From the NCBI GenBank assembly GCA_022842725.1, contig JALHOZ010000036.1:1-45935 (forward strand): a stretch of 45,935 nucleotides of DNA, written 5' to 3'. Below are positions 25,101 to 34,024 of this stretch, one piece after another; positions within the stretch are counted from its first letter, which is position 1; each line of letters starts with the position of its first letter. Position numbers and translations under genes: made by a program. The DNA comes from Saprospiraceae bacterium. GTDB lineage: Bacteria > Bacteroidota > Bacteroidia > Chitinophagales > Saprospiraceae. The notes below the pieces were generated by a model that worked only from the letters and a program-made list of their open reading frames with translations, did not search any database and had not been told where the DNA came from.

Positions 25101-26402
25101 AATCAGGATTTTTGTTCTGTATCTGTTTTCCTTACGGATAATCACGACGTTTGTGAGGATGATGTCACTTTTGGCAATATCTCTGGAAAGGTAGCAACCA
25201 CAACCGGGTTTACACCTGAAGGAATTCATGTTCGTTTTAATATTGAAGGAAAAACAGAATTTGCGACAGCTCACCCAAATGCGCAGGGAATCTTCAACAT
25301 TCCTCAGGTTAATACAGAGTTTGAATATGTTCTGAAACCTCAGTTACTGACAGAAGTCGAACGCGGCGTTTCAGGACTTGACCTTGTGCTCACGCAACGC
25401 CATATTCTGGGTCTCAAAGAATTTACCAGTCCGTATCAATGGATTGCTGCAGACGTCAATCGTTCGCGAAGTATCAATTCACTCGATTTGGTAGAGATAC
25501 GCAAAATCATTTTGGGAACCAGAACTCAGTTTCCAAACAATGTACCTTCCTGGGTTTTTGTAGATGAAACCTATGAATTTCCGTTTGGTCCTTTGGGCGA
25601 AAAATTTAAAGATACCATCGTCACCCGATCACCTTCAGTAAATCAAAATTTTGTCGCTGTCAAAATGGGTGATGTGGACAATAGTTTTGTGAATGGTTTC
25701 AATAACCATAATGTACAAAACAGAAATCAAACCCATCATTTTGAATGGTTGCAACATAGAGATGAATCCGGTCATAACCTCACCCTTCGCAATTCTGTCG
25801 AAAAATCATTGGATGGTTTTCAGATATTTATGAAAGTTCCGAAAAAATATCATCCTGAATTGTGGACGATCAATCCTCTTTTCCAAAATCAGGGCGTTCA
25901 CTTTTATCACAGTATTACGGAAGTTGATGAATCCCACGATTTATTGAAATTCCTTTGTTACACAGACAAGCCGATCCGACTCTCTGAACATGAGGCTCTG
26001 ATTCATATTACCCTTCCGGGAAATGATTACCCATTCATTCAGACAGAAGAAACGGAGTGGATATCCGCAGAATATTATACTGATGAAAGACCTTTCCCGT
26101 TAACCGTTTCATCGGTTACCTACGAAGCAGAAAAAATTCAAAAACCATCATTTTCCTTAACGGCCAATCCGGTAAGTGATCTGATCAGAATTTCATATAC
26201 CCTTCCGGAAGATACCGATATAAGGTATGTTTTGATGGATGTGACCGGAAAAATCATCCTTGAAAACCCATCATTCGTGGTTCCCTCCGGTGAAGGAATG
26301 TTTGATATAAGTTTCACAAATGATGTTGTGCCCGGTATGTATGTTTTGCGATTATTTTCGGATACCATTCAGAAAACCTTCACCATTATCAAAGTGAATT
26401 GA
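22134..26402 (+). CDS. Large T9SS-secreted protein with HYR/Ig-like repeats and dockerin-like domain
   Basis: 1422 aa. The TTG at 22134 gives a basic-then-hydrophobic signal peptide (MKNRIYIWMVAAVLLMTVDH); the alternative ATG at 22158 loses the basic end. Successive Cys-containing Ig/HYR-like repeats fill about residues 140-1040, with recurring CP..I.(I/V)..C, (S/A)DNCT and (V/I)DWC motifs. A carboxypeptidase-regulatory-like segment follows (1040-1075), then a type-I dockerin-like pair (GVSGLDLVLTQRHILG and SINSLDLVEIRKIILG, about 1077-1130). A cohesin-like beta domain and a C-terminal sorting domain (SLTANPVSDLIRISY, DVTGKIILE, VPGMYVLRLF, about 1340-1422) complete the protein. It shares its C-terminal half with the 5184-7859 protein, so the two are paralogues. 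Likely a surface adhesin or scaffold element. Confidence 0.82.
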   Translation: MKNRIYIWMVAAVLLMTVDHKTPESLVGVSAIQVYAGDDTNLCPGSSLELSQLGAYITGEVSNGFWFTSGDGRFVPGFTISSRFSVATMYMPGVLDNANGGFTLTLVSDDPDLDPITGTNGPKVQVSDQVRISFPPPPTLVCNTNLQVSLNFDCTIELEADVLVANPRMPYDDYTVQMFDKNNQIIPNNILTKNHLKQNITFRVGHACTSHFCQGNLQVYDYYPPIFVCKNDTISCLEDAAPLQLGLPVPTGAAVDSIRNGKIYVRNWDACGQVQLTYTESIQKRDCSIPVFDKIITRQWSAKDESQNLSTCFQTIFIRKTSLTEITFPPSFDDVQEPSFNCLDSFPTFPNGHPSTDTTGVPTGGMCDNIGIIMTDLRFETCGAGFKIARSWFVIEWCSQQSVTRNQIILVKDKNAPSFVCPEDITIGTGFYQCATGQEVLPLPEFITDCSDYQTLVTISNTSGQNFNANLFFSNQNYYINQLPLGNYIVKYILIDACQNTAECEMSLTVLDVAPPIPVCDKDTKISVDPFGNARLFATSLNDGSWDNCGIQKFEVRRKNSSCGQSLEWRPFADFCCADVGTLQHVSLQVTDIHGLVNTCHVEIEVEDKLKPVITCPSHITISCDNAYDPQNPDLYGKVVTKPADRKPIIIFDRINQGIVGQDGLATDNCTLTISKREKINVQCFKGTIERTFIATDKGNLKDSCTQIITLRNPDPFDYVDITWPQHYTGQGCKISDVDTSVSGAPKYNNTSCSTIASYYEDQPFYLADSACVKIFRNWYVIDWCQFDQTTQYGKWGPYTQIIKIHNTTPPTLLSGCRDTIICFYGSTCGPETVLLQAEASDDCTPTDALTYRFNFDTNNDGTIDFTGPSRTFERQIPLGNHSITWTVWDNCGNMTSCKQQITTKDCKKPTPYCRSQVSMTLDESTHQAEIWASDFDLGSSDNCTPLEDLVFSFSPDTADVVAFLSCDDLSDGISGEVLVEMYVTDHTGNQDFCSVSVFLTDNHDVCEDDVTFGNISGKVATTTGFTPEGIHVRFNIEGKTEFATAHPNAQGIFNIPQVNTEFEYVLKPQLLTEVERGVSGLDLVLTQRHILGLKEFTSPYQWIAADVNRSRSINSLDLVEIRKIILGTRTQFPNNVPSWVFVDETYEFPFGPLGEKFKDTIVTRSPSVNQNFVAVKMGDVDNSFVNGFNNHNVQNRNQTHHFEWLQHRDESGHNLTLRNSVEKSLDGFQIFMKVPKKYHPELWTINPLFQNQGVHFYHSITEVDESHDLLKFLCYTDKPIRLSEHEALIHITLPGNDYPFIQTEETEWISAEYYTDERPFPLTVSSVTYEAEKIQKPSFSLTANPVSDLIRISYTLPEDTDIRYVLMDVTGKIILENPSFVVPSGEGMFDISFTNDVVPGMYVLRLFSDTIQKTFTIIKVN

Positions 26403-26460
26403 TAGGTTGTTCCTTTCGGGAAAAAATATAGACATCTTATCCTATCTGCTTGCCTTCCCG

Positions 26461-26934
26461 TTAGTCAGTTTCATTCAAAACCTGAATAATCCGGTCGGTT
26501 TCAAATCCTTTGGACTGGATAAACCGAATGACGTCTGCCTTCGTTTCATAGTCTGACAAAAATTCAGTTTCGCACCTTTTGTTTATCCAATACCGGATAG
26601 CTTCCACATAGTCTTCATCTTTGAATTGTTCCAGTGCCACCCGGATAGAATAAGACGAAACACCTTTCAGCTTAAGTGCCTGCTGAATTTTAATCCTGCC
26701 CCATCTTTTTATCCTGAACTTTCCGCCTGCATACATAATGGCAAATCTTTCTTCATTCAAAAAGTTGTTTTGAATCAAATCACTGATCAATTCTTCTAAA
26801 AAATCACCATAAATGCCGTGCGACAATAATTTGGTTCTGACCTCATCGTGGCATCTTTCCTGATAAGCACAATAACGTTCAATATTGATTGCGGCATTAT
26901 CGCGATTCCATTTTTTGACCTTTTTTTCTATCAT
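26461..26934 (-). CDS. recX: RecX family regulator of RecA
   Basis: 157 aa from the ATG at 26934; ATG at 26946 or TTG at 26955 would extend it. RecX is a three-helix-repeat protein that binds the RecA filament and blocks or modulates recombination. The diagnostic blocks are visible: AINIERYCAYQERCHDEVRT (first repeat), then LIQNNFLNEERFAIMYAGGK and FRIKRWGRIKIQQALKLKGV (second repeat), and a C-terminal helical repeat (YETKADVIRFIQSKGFETDR). The start is one base after the TGA of the HAD gene (TGA-T-ATG), indicating translational coupling. It is last in the GH16-HAD-recX minus-strand run. Confidence 0.88.
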   Translation of the reverse strand: MIEKKVKKWNRDNAAINIERYCAYQERCHDEVRTKLLSHGIYGDFLEELISDLIQNNFLNEERFAIMYAGGKFRIKRWGRIKIQQALKLKGVSSYSIRVALEQFKDEDYVEAIRYWINKRCETEFLSDYETKADVIRFIQSKGFETDRIIQVLNETD

Positions 26935-26935
26935 A

Positions 26936-27562
26936 TCACCAGCCATGTTTAGCAAAAACTTCTATCAGGTCCTTTTTCGGATTATGGTGATATACATGAA
27001 TCCCTAAAGCTGCGGCAGCCTGGATATTTACCATAGAATCGTCGATAAATATACTTTCTTCTGCTTTAATACCAGCGTCTTTAAGCACTTGTGTATACAT
27101 GTCGGGATCGGGTTTGTGTTTGCCCATTTCAAATGAATAATACGTTTTGTCAAAAAAACGGGTTTCAAAATCGTGGATGCCATGTTTTGTCTTCAAATCT
27201 CTCATGACCCATTCGATGTGTAGTGTATTGGTATTACTCAACAAATAAACCTTATATTTTTTTCGCAATTGGTCAAGAAAAACAAATTTTCGGGGGTCCC
27301 ACCCTATCAACATGGCGTTCCATGCCTGAACGATGTCAAAACCCTTAGGTTTGGGATCTGGACAAAGATGTTGTACATTCCAGATAAATGTTTCGGTATT
27401 CATTTTTCCGGTTTCAAACTCAAAAACCCATTTTTTTATATTTTCCGGAAGTTCCGGATATACCATCTCATTTTTAGTCCAAACGGACAGAGCGTCATAA
27501 GTGCGCTGAAAATCAATATCCAGCAACACACCGCCAAAATCAAAAATTATATTTTTTATCAT
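26936..27562 (-). CDS. HAD-superfamily phosphatase (subfamily IA, DxGGV type)
   Basis: 208 aa. Motif I is IIFDFGGVLLDID with nucleophile Asp8; the usual second Asp is replaced as in the DxGGV branch (YihX-like sugar-phosphate phosphatases). Motif II is LLSNTN, motif III the Lys in GKHKPDPDMY, and motif IV SIFIDDSMVN. The cap between motifs I and II is the small helical type. It is a cytoplasmic hydrolase of phosphorylated metabolites whose substrate cannot be read from the sequence. It starts 9 nt after the GH16 stop and couples to recX. Confidence 0.85.
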   Translation of the reverse strand: MIKNIIFDFGGVLLDIDFQRTYDALSVWTKNEMVYPELPENIKKWVFEFETGKMNTETFIWNVQHLCPDPKPKGFDIVQAWNAMLIGWDPRKFVFLDQLRKKYKVYLLSNTNTLHIEWVMRDLKTKHGIHDFETRFFDKTYYSFEMGKHKPDPDMYTQVLKDAGIKAEESIFIDDSMVNIQAAAALGIHVYHHNPKKDLIEVFAKHGW

Positions 27563-27571
27563 GTGATATGA

Positions 27572-28522
27572 TTATGGTAATTGTTTAACAACCAAACCCT
27601 CCTGAATGGTTTTTTGAAACACACGGATATAATCGATTTCCATGATATTCGGAAAAACAGGATTTTTTTCTTTATGTTCCCAACAAACAAAATTATTGGC
27701 TATAACCTGAACAGGTTCTCCGGGATTCGGGAAGGCCGGGTTCATGTAGTATTCACCGGGAGGAAGAGAACAATGATAGATTGGCTTCTTTTTTAAGGTA
27801 TAATATTTGGGGACAACCCTCACCATCACATTGTCGATATAAAATTTGATGAGATGGGGCTCGTACTCCATACTAAAAATATGGTAGTCATCAGAAAAAT
27901 CGGTACCAAAATCCACCAATTTAGAGCGGTTACTGTAACAAGGTTTGTTTTTTTTAGGATTGTCGTTGTCACAGGCTTTACTCAACCAATTGTGGACGGA
28001 AAACTCCAGTTTTGAAGTGCCTTTGCAGGAAAATTCAAAAATATCGATTTCTGTATTCCACCCAAAAACCCAAAATGCCGGCCAGTGTTGTTTGCCTTTT
28101 GGCAGTTTGCAGCGAATTTCATATTTGGCATATCGGGTAAAAACCTGTTTGGAATGAACCATGCCGGAAGTGTAGCGAAAATCGCGTTCAATCCAACGGA
28201 TGGGTTGTTCTTTGGTCAAAAGATGCAATTTTCCGTCTTTCAATACACAGTTTTCATCGAGGTATACATTGGCGGAAGCATGAGTTCTGCAAAAACCACA
28301 GGAATCTTTGGTCGAATTATTTCCATAGGGATAATAGGTGTACCAAACGTTCGTATCCAAGGTCTGACCTTCAAATTCGTCTGTAAAAACCAATTGGTAA
28401 TACCCGAGATCACATGAAGTCGGTGCCATCAGGGTTGTTTTAACAAGATTTTTTTGTGCCCCAAGGGTGTGGTGCTTTATCAACAAAATAACAAAACAGA
28501 GAAAAATTCCATTTTTTATCAT
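27572..28522 (-). CDS. GH16-family secreted beta-glucanase-like hydrolase
   Basis: 316 aa from the ATG at 28522, which starts the signal peptide (MIKNGIFLCFVILLIKHHTL, cleavage near LGAQK); the longer open frame upstream to 28678 has no signal-like start. The concanavalin-like jelly-roll is recognised by LVFTDEFEGQTLDTNVWYTY near the N-terminus, the substrate-cleft pattern YAKYEIRCKLPKGKQHWPAF, and the catalytic motif EIDIFE with nucleophile Glu158 and acid/base Glu163. GH16 enzymes cleave beta-1,3/1,4-glucans such as laminarin, or galactans; which one is not resolved. There is no T9SS tail, so it is probably periplasmic. First gene of the GH16-HAD-recX run. Confidence 0.85.
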   Translation of the reverse strand: MIKNGIFLCFVILLIKHHTLGAQKNLVKTTLMAPTSCDLGYYQLVFTDEFEGQTLDTNVWYTYYPYGNNSTKDSCGFCRTHASANVYLDENCVLKDGKLHLLTKEQPIRWIERDFRYTSGMVHSKQVFTRYAKYEIRCKLPKGKQHWPAFWVFGWNTEIDIFEFSCKGTSKLEFSVHNWLSKACDNDNPKKNKPCYSNRSKLVDFGTDFSDDYHIFSMEYEPHLIKFYIDNVMVRVVPKYYTLKKKPIYHCSLPPGEYYMNPAFPNPGEPVQVIANNFVCWEHKEKNPVFPNIMEIDYIRVFQKTIQEGLVVKQLP

Positions 28523-28624
28523 ACTAATGTATTGAATGGTCAAGCGTAAATATTGAAAGAACGGGTCAAATATTTGCAAAAAACACGACATTGATAAAAT
28601 TTTTAAATATTTTTTTGAAAAAAG

Positions 28625-28655
28625 TTTCTCTAGTTGAAGAATAGCTCTATTTTTG
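28625..28655 (+). promoter_or_regulatory. Promoter of rpsT
   Basis: TATTTTTG at 28648-28655 is an exact TAnnTTTG, with TTTC at 28625-28628 19 nt upstream. The rpsT ATG is 36 nt downstream. Confidence 0.65.
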
Positions 28656-28691
28656 CACTCCAATTTAGAAAGTATCAAATTTTAAAAATTT

Positions 28692-28943
28692 ATGGCACAT
28701 CATAAATCCTCTAAAAAAAGAATAAGACAGGATCTGAAAATCAGAATCAGAAACCGTTATTATAAAAAATCAGCCAGAACATCTATCGCCAAGTTGCGTA
28801 AGATGACTGACAAAGCTGACGCAGCAACATTTTTGCCAAAGGTTGTAAGTATGGTCGACAAATTGGCCAAAAAAAATACGTGGCATAAAAACAAAGCTTC
28901 AAACTTAAAATCGAAGTTGACGAAATTCGTCAACAGTTTATAA
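28692..28943 (+). CDS. rpsT: 30S ribosomal protein S20
   Basis: 83 aa, highly basic. [20 protein letters not shown], then [18 protein letters not shown] and [20 protein letters not shown] fit the bacterial S20 helical bundle, including the HKNKA(S)..KS.L loop. S20 is a primary binder of 16S rRNA in the 30S body. It is a monocistronic unit with its own promoter and a strong terminator. Confidence 0.95.
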   Translation: MAHHKSSKKRIRQDLKIRIRNRYYKKSARTSIAKLRKMTDKADAATFLPKVVSMVDKLAKKNTWHKNKASNLKSKLTKFVNSL

Positions 28944-28960
28944 TATCACCCGTTAATCGT

Positions 28961-28999
28961 AAAAAAGGTGTGCCCTCGACAAGAGAGCACACCTTTTTT
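28961..28999. terminator. Bidirectional terminator between rpsT and the VCBS gene
   Basis: AAAAAAGGTGTGCCCTC (28961-28977) pairs with GAGAGCACACCTTTTTT (28983-28999) with one mismatch and a 5-nt loop. A-run on one side and T-run on the other let it serve both convergent genes. Confidence 0.9.
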
Positions 29000-29055
29000 C
29001 GTTTTGTTCTTTTTCCCCCTTTTAGTATTGTCTCTATAGTATAACAAGTAGTCTT

Positions 29056-32000
29056 TTAAAGTTTGATAAAACTTTTAGTCAGTTTTTGTCCGGTAGCTAC
29101 ATGATCAAGTACTATAAAATATATTCCAGACCCAAGACATGAGACATCCGCGAACGCATCTACTGACTGTTGACCGGACACCATTATCTCTCCCTTTTGT
29201 GATAATATAGTATATGTCCAATCTGATGTAATATAGTTACCATCGATTTGAATCCACAATTTATCTTTAGTTGGCAGTGGCCATACCATCAGGGAAACGT
29301 TGTTAACATCATTTGTGTAATCCGGCAACAAGACAAAGCTGCTCACTGTGTTGGTTGTGATAGGAGGATTATAGTCAAAATAGATGTGTGCTGTATTGTT
29401 AATTACATCACCTGCGTCCATTGCTCCACTTGTTTTTATTTTGAAGCGGATATAACCCTGACTCCCAACAAAATCCCTGGTTGAATCGGGTAGCATAATA
29501 CCCGGGAAATAAAATTTCACAATATTTTCTTTTCTCGTCATTTCCACCGGTTCATGGCTGGATGCAATAAATTCTAAACTATTCAGATCCAGGTTTGATG
29601 ACAACGTGTCTGATAGCAAGACATTTTCAGCATAATAATTACCTGTGTTTTGAAAACGTATGGTATAATCAAGGTATCCCGATTCACCAAACAATAAATT
29701 TGAACCTTTGTAAGGGCCTTCGACGAGTTTGTCATTTGGATCGTAACTACATAACAATTCCATCATTTTCTCTTCATCATCCATGACAATCCACTGTCCG
29801 GATTCGTTCAATACCTGAAGTTCCCAATAAAAAGCATATTTATTATCACTTTCAGGATCCCATCCGGGGGCTGTTATCCACAAAGAGATTTTTTCGCGTT
29901 GAAAAGGTTGTAATGTATCCGTTTGCAACCAGACAATGGATTGGTTTTGATCATATTCATAGGAAACCCCTTCAAGAGAATCAAGTTTTATATTGTTGGG
30001 CAACTGCACTTTTACCCTTGTTTTTTCAACAAAACTTCCTTTATTCAATACCTGAATATCAACCTCCGTTGGACGATTGCAAACAAACAATCCGAATTGT
30101 CCGCTTATTAGCCCATCATGTATCGGATCCCGGTGAAAAATTCCAAAGTTGTTATCACTATTATCCGGACTATCAGGGACAAATCTTCCGGTATATCTTT
30201 CGGGTGTCGTTGTGATTCTGAAAGGTTCAATATCATTAAGACCTATATTTATGGTATCATTAGGCAAGAAAAAAAGATTGTATTTTCCGTTTGTACTTGT
30301 ATAGACCGTATTGGGTTTGCCTAATGCAGAAATCTTTTGATCTGCCACCGGAAACTCTTCCAAATCGCGAATTCCATTTTGGTTTTGATCGTAGAATATA
30401 AAACCTGAAAACGAGTTGGATAAACAATCAAAATCTGCAGGATTGTTGCATTGTTGCCCGTTTTTACTAAAATTATATGGTTTGCCGTCTGCGATATGTT
30501 TACAAACAAAAGGAACATCACAAAAGTTAAGATTTGGGCAACGCCAGATTAATAACCCTCCATTCAATGTTAAGGCAGGATTCAAATCTGCAATGGATAC
30601 AATGGCGTTATTCAGATTCAAACTAAAACTACCAGCCTTCTTAATGGAAGACAAAAATGATAAATCAGGAAAAGAAATATCTAAAAAATTAATTGAACCG
30701 GGAATAGAATCGATATTCCTGAGAAAACCGGAATGAACACTTTCCATGCCGCTCATGGAAAGGTTTTTGCCGAGAAAATCAATATTTTCAAGAAAACCTT
30801 CATCAATGGTTTTACCGGAAGGAGACAAGGAACCCATCACTTTTTCGACATTTGAAAACCCCTTAAGTGATTTGGCAAAAAGTTCAAGGTTATTGCCTAC
30901 ATATTTCAAATTTGCAAAGGACGTATCAGAAAAAAGTTCTGCCTGGTTTGTAGAGGTAATGACCAAGGATCCCATTATGGAGTCCAACTTTGACCCCATG
31001 CCTATTGTATGCAGTTGTTGGCTTCGTATGATGATTTCACTCACTTTTTCCAGGTTTTTGGCGGGCTCGAGCGTGCTTACTTTACAATTGTCCAGATTCA
31101 AATTGCCCCGGATCACTTTGGTGTTCTTTAAAAAATCAATATTAGTAAGATTATTATTGGTAAAAGTTGATAGCGTGATGTTGCCGAAATATTCAGGTTG
31201 ACTCTGTATACCCAGGTTAGTAAAATTTCCGGAAGGCAGATTAATATTTCCCCCGACAAAACGGACGTTGCCCAATTCACGGGTATCAAGCAACCAGTTT
31301 GGAGAATTGATGGCCGTGTGATTCAACTCAAGATGTTTGCCAATGTAGGTCAGATTGTCAAAACCACTTAATTTTTTCGTGGAAAATCTGTTCAACAAAA
31401 GCGAACCTTCAATCGTATCCAGATTTATAAAACCAGAAAAATCAGTGAATAGAGGACAATAATGTACTGTCAGGTTACCCTGTATTTTTTTTATATTTTG
31501 TAAACCGGAAATATTCTTAATATCAGAATTACTGTTTTTAGCCAATCCTAAAAATAAATCACCCGGAATAACCGGGCATGTTCCGTATTTTTCAACAAAC
31601 TCATCAACCTGTTGCTGATTTCGCAAAAATACGGAGCCTGACGGGCAGGCATTTGCAACAAAAGCACCATTGATGATATAAAACAGACTTCCATTGGCAT
31701 TCGAAACAATAATGTCGTCATCTCCGTCACCGTCGAGATCCCTTACCTGAAAATTTTTATCAGTGCCGGCATCGAAATTGATTTTCTTTAATTCAGGGCT
31801 ACTGATATTATCCGTAATTATCGAATGCAACCCTTCTTCCTTGGAAAAAACTATGTCTTTCCAGCCCAACCGGTTAAGGTCAGCAAATCTTGCCCTGTGA
31901 TAGCCATTTCCTTGTGTAAGTGGAAATACATTCATTTCAGCATCCTGTGAACCCAAATATAAAATTACCGAACCTAAAGCTTTTCCGGTGATTATTTCCC

Positions 32001-33714
32001 CGGTCGATAATAACACGTCCATGATACCATCGTGATTCACGTCGGAAATATCAGCCATCAAAGGACTGTAAACGTCTTTGTACAACAACTTGGGCTCGCT
32101 GAAAACGAGCGAACCATAATTTTTCATCCACGCCATGCCACTGGCCACAGCAATGAGAATATCCTTTAATCCATCACCGTCAAAATCTTCAAAATACAAT
32201 GCCCTGAGAAAACCACTGATCGTGGCATTGGTCGCTAATACTTGTTTAAGACTGAAAGTACCGGCGGCATTTTCGTGCAATTCAAAGGGTTCACCGAAGC
32301 GGTTGTACGTCAGAACATCAATGTCCCCATCACCGTCAAGATCTTCTCTGAACACGATATTGGTAAAAAATATCTGCGGATCAACAAAGACCGGATCAGG
32401 AACCCTGGATTGATAGGGCTCGAATTGTAATGCGCCATTATTTTTGTACCAGCCAAACTTCAGTACATAATCCAAATCACCGTCTCCGTCAAAATCTTTC
32501 CATTGTCCTCCGGTACTGTCAATATTCATAGTAATAATACCATCAAACCGGCGCTCTCCCAGGTATCTTTTAATAGAAAAGTTTTTTATCAGATCAACAA
32601 AACCATCCCCGTTAATATCCTGATAATCTGATGGTAAAAAAACAGTAGGCGATAAAAATCTCCTGACCATTTTATTTTGCGGTTTGTCCCAGGAAACCCC
32701 TTCAATCTGCCCGGAATACCGAATAAATATTTGAGGATCAAGTCCCTCACTGACTGTAAAATTTTGAAAATTGGGGGCACCATACGTATGCACGTTGAGT
32801 TTATCCGTCAACGTGTCATAAGAAAGTATAGTCAGTTGATTAAAATATTGATCAGAAATTATTTCTTCCACACCATCACCATCTAGATCCTTTGTCATGA
32901 TGGAATAGGTTTGTTTGGTGTGGGAATAAGAACCGATTTCCGTATGACCAAAGGTATTGTTTTCGTAAAAAACCCGGTAAAACTTTTTATCGCCTCCGGA
33001 AAAAACGATAATAACATCTTTGTTTCCCGCTTTGATTACCCTTGACCAGCTCGTTCTGTTCAAAAAAGCATCAATATTAATTTGTTTCATTCCTTCTTTG
33101 CCCGTGTTCTCCATGACAAAAAGATTTGAAACCAATAGCATCAACATATCTTTATCTCCATCCAAATCGTAATCAAAAAACTGAGCAACCCGAGGATAAT
33201 AATTATCAGGAAGGATGTAATGTGTCCTTTCAAAAACAAATGGGGATTTCGCTACATATAAAATATTATTGAGCAAAATATCATCGTATCCGTCGTCATT
33301 AAAATCATGAACAGAAAGCGTATTCGCATTGATCCAGTTGAATATTCTGATATTTACATTATATATAAATTTTTGATCTACCCTTTCATACACCTGAATC
33401 GGGCCTCCCTCAATGACCGCCATTATATCTTTATCTCCATCCCAATCCACATCTATCAGGATAAAGTCTTTCACACCGGTCACCTGGTTTTCAAACGCCT
33501 GTACTTCCATGCTGAAGGTTTCGTCATACCAAACGTGAAACAAATCTCCCCCGGATAAAAACACAAGTTCACCCTGATCAACATGCTCAATTTTGCCTGA
33601 AGCATTTGAATAAGAAGGCGTAAGTTCCACTCCGTTCCAGGAAAGATTTTGAGAACTAACGGTGATTGTTTGTAGTAAATTACACACAATTATAAGTAAA
33701 AAGAAACGCTTCAT
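29056..33714 (-). CDS. Giant T9SS protein: VCBS/FG-GAP propeller, L-domain, SdrD-like and DUF11-like parts
   Basis: 1552 aa with signal peptide (MKRFFLLIIVCNLLQTITVS). Residues about 90-690 carry FG-GAP/VCBS repeats with calcium loops such as DVDWDGDKDIM, DYDLDGDKDML, DLDGDGVEEI, DFDGDGDLDYV, DLDGDGDIDVL and DLDGDGDDDII. About 700-1080 is a leucine-rich receptor L-domain-like stretch (SGLQNIKKIQGNLTVHYCPL and similar). About 1105-1185 is an SdrD B-like domain (SGFIFYDQNQNGIRDLEEFP). About 1208-1460 are DUF11/DUF7619-like beta domains (CSYDPNDKLVEGP, TIRFQNTGNYYAENV, AHIYFDYNPPITTNT). The last 75 residues are a type A sorting domain (SLMVWPLPTKDKLWIQI, GSGIYFIVLD). Probably a surface adhesin. 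TATCTTTG on the minus strand (33750-33743) is a good -7 box. Confidence 0.85.
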   Translation of the reverse strand: MKRFFLLIIVCNLLQTITVSSQNLSWNGVELTPSYSNASGKIEHVDQGELVFLSGGDLFHVWYDETFSMEVQAFENQVTGVKDFILIDVDWDGDKDIMAVIEGGPIQVYERVDQKFIYNVNIRIFNWINANTLSVHDFNDDGYDDILLNNILYVAKSPFVFERTHYILPDNYYPRVAQFFDYDLDGDKDMLMLLVSNLFVMENTGKEGMKQINIDAFLNRTSWSRVIKAGNKDVIIVFSGGDKKFYRVFYENNTFGHTEIGSYSHTKQTYSIMTKDLDGDGVEEIISDQYFNQLTILSYDTLTDKLNVHTYGAPNFQNFTVSEGLDPQIFIRYSGQIEGVSWDKPQNKMVRRFLSPTVFLPSDYQDINGDGFVDLIKNFSIKRYLGERRFDGIITMNIDSTGGQWKDFDGDGDLDYVLKFGWYKNNGALQFEPYQSRVPDPVFVDPQIFFTNIVFREDLDGDGDIDVLTYNRFGEPFELHENAAGTFSLKQVLATNATISGFLRALYFEDFDGDGLKDILIAVASGMAWMKNYGSLVFSEPKLLYKDVYSPLMADISDVNHDGIMDVLLSTGEIITGKALGSVILYLGSQDAEMNVFPLTQGNGYHRARFADLNRLGWKDIVFSKEEGLHSIITDNISSPELKKINFDAGTDKNFQVRDLDGDGDDDIIVSNANGSLFYIINGAFVANACPSGSVFLRNQQQVDEFVEKYGTCPVIPGDLFLGLAKNSNSDIKNISGLQNIKKIQGNLTVHYCPLFTDFSGFINLDTIEGSLLLNRFSTKKLSGFDNLTYIGKHLELNHTAINSPNWLLDTRELGNVRFVGGNINLPSGNFTNLGIQSQPEYFGNITLSTFTNNNLTNIDFLKNTKVIRGNLNLDNCKVSTLEPAKNLEKVSEIIIRSQQLHTIGMGSKLDSIMGSLVITSTNQAELFSDTSFANLKYVGNNLELFAKSLKGFSNVEKVMGSLSPSGKTIDEGFLENIDFLGKNLSMSGMESVHSGFLRNIDSIPGSINFLDISFPDLSFLSSIKKAGSFSLNLNNAIVSIADLNPALTLNGGLLIWRCPNLNFCDVPFVCKHIADGKPYNFSKNGQQCNNPADFDCLSNSFSGFIFYDQNQNGIRDLEEFPVADQKISALGKPNTVYTSTNGKYNLFFLPNDTINIGLNDIEPFRITTTPERYTGRFVPDSPDNSDNNFGIFHRDPIHDGLISGQFGLFVCNRPTEVDIQVLNKGSFVEKTRVKVQLPNNIKLDSLEGVSYEYDQNQSIVWLQTDTLQPFQREKISLWITAPGWDPESDNKYAFYWELQVLNESGQWIVMDDEEKMMELLCSYDPNDKLVEGPYKGSNLLFGESGYLDYTIRFQNTGNYYAENVLLSDTLSSNLDLNSLEFIASSHEPVEMTRKENIVKFYFPGIMLPDSTRDFVGSQGYIRFKIKTSGAMDAGDVINNTAHIYFDYNPPITTNTVSSFVLLPDYTNDVNNVSLMVWPLPTKDKLWIQIDGNYITSDWTYTILSQKGEIMVSGQQSVDAFADVSCLGSGIYFIVLDHVATGQKLTKSFIKL

Positions 33715-34024
33715 GCCCTGGTCATTTTTTGGCTTTATCTGACAAAGATAATTATAATTTAATGGTTGGTTTAAAAAAGCTCAATTATAGACATCAACCA
33801 CATTCTTTTTAAAAAAAATCTAATTCTTTTTTTGCAAAGGAGATTAAACTTAGAAGATATTTTACAAAATTTGTATTTAATCCCGATCAGGTAAACCAAA
33901 ATGTCAAATATTATCGTTTAGCTTTTTCTACCCAAGACCTTTACACCTTAAACTTTTACAAATCACAAGAAAGACGACTAAACGGCACAATTTTTGCTCA
34001 TTATATATTAATAATAATTTTAAT
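33715..34024. other. Divergent intergenic region with -7 box for the VCBS gene
   Basis: 310 nt, AT-rich. On the minus strand TATCTTTG (33750-33743) matches TAnnTTTG, 28 nt upstream of the VCBS start; the -33 box is unclear. On the plus strand I find no exact promoter for the NlpC/P60 gene. No ORF is supported. Confidence 0.5.
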
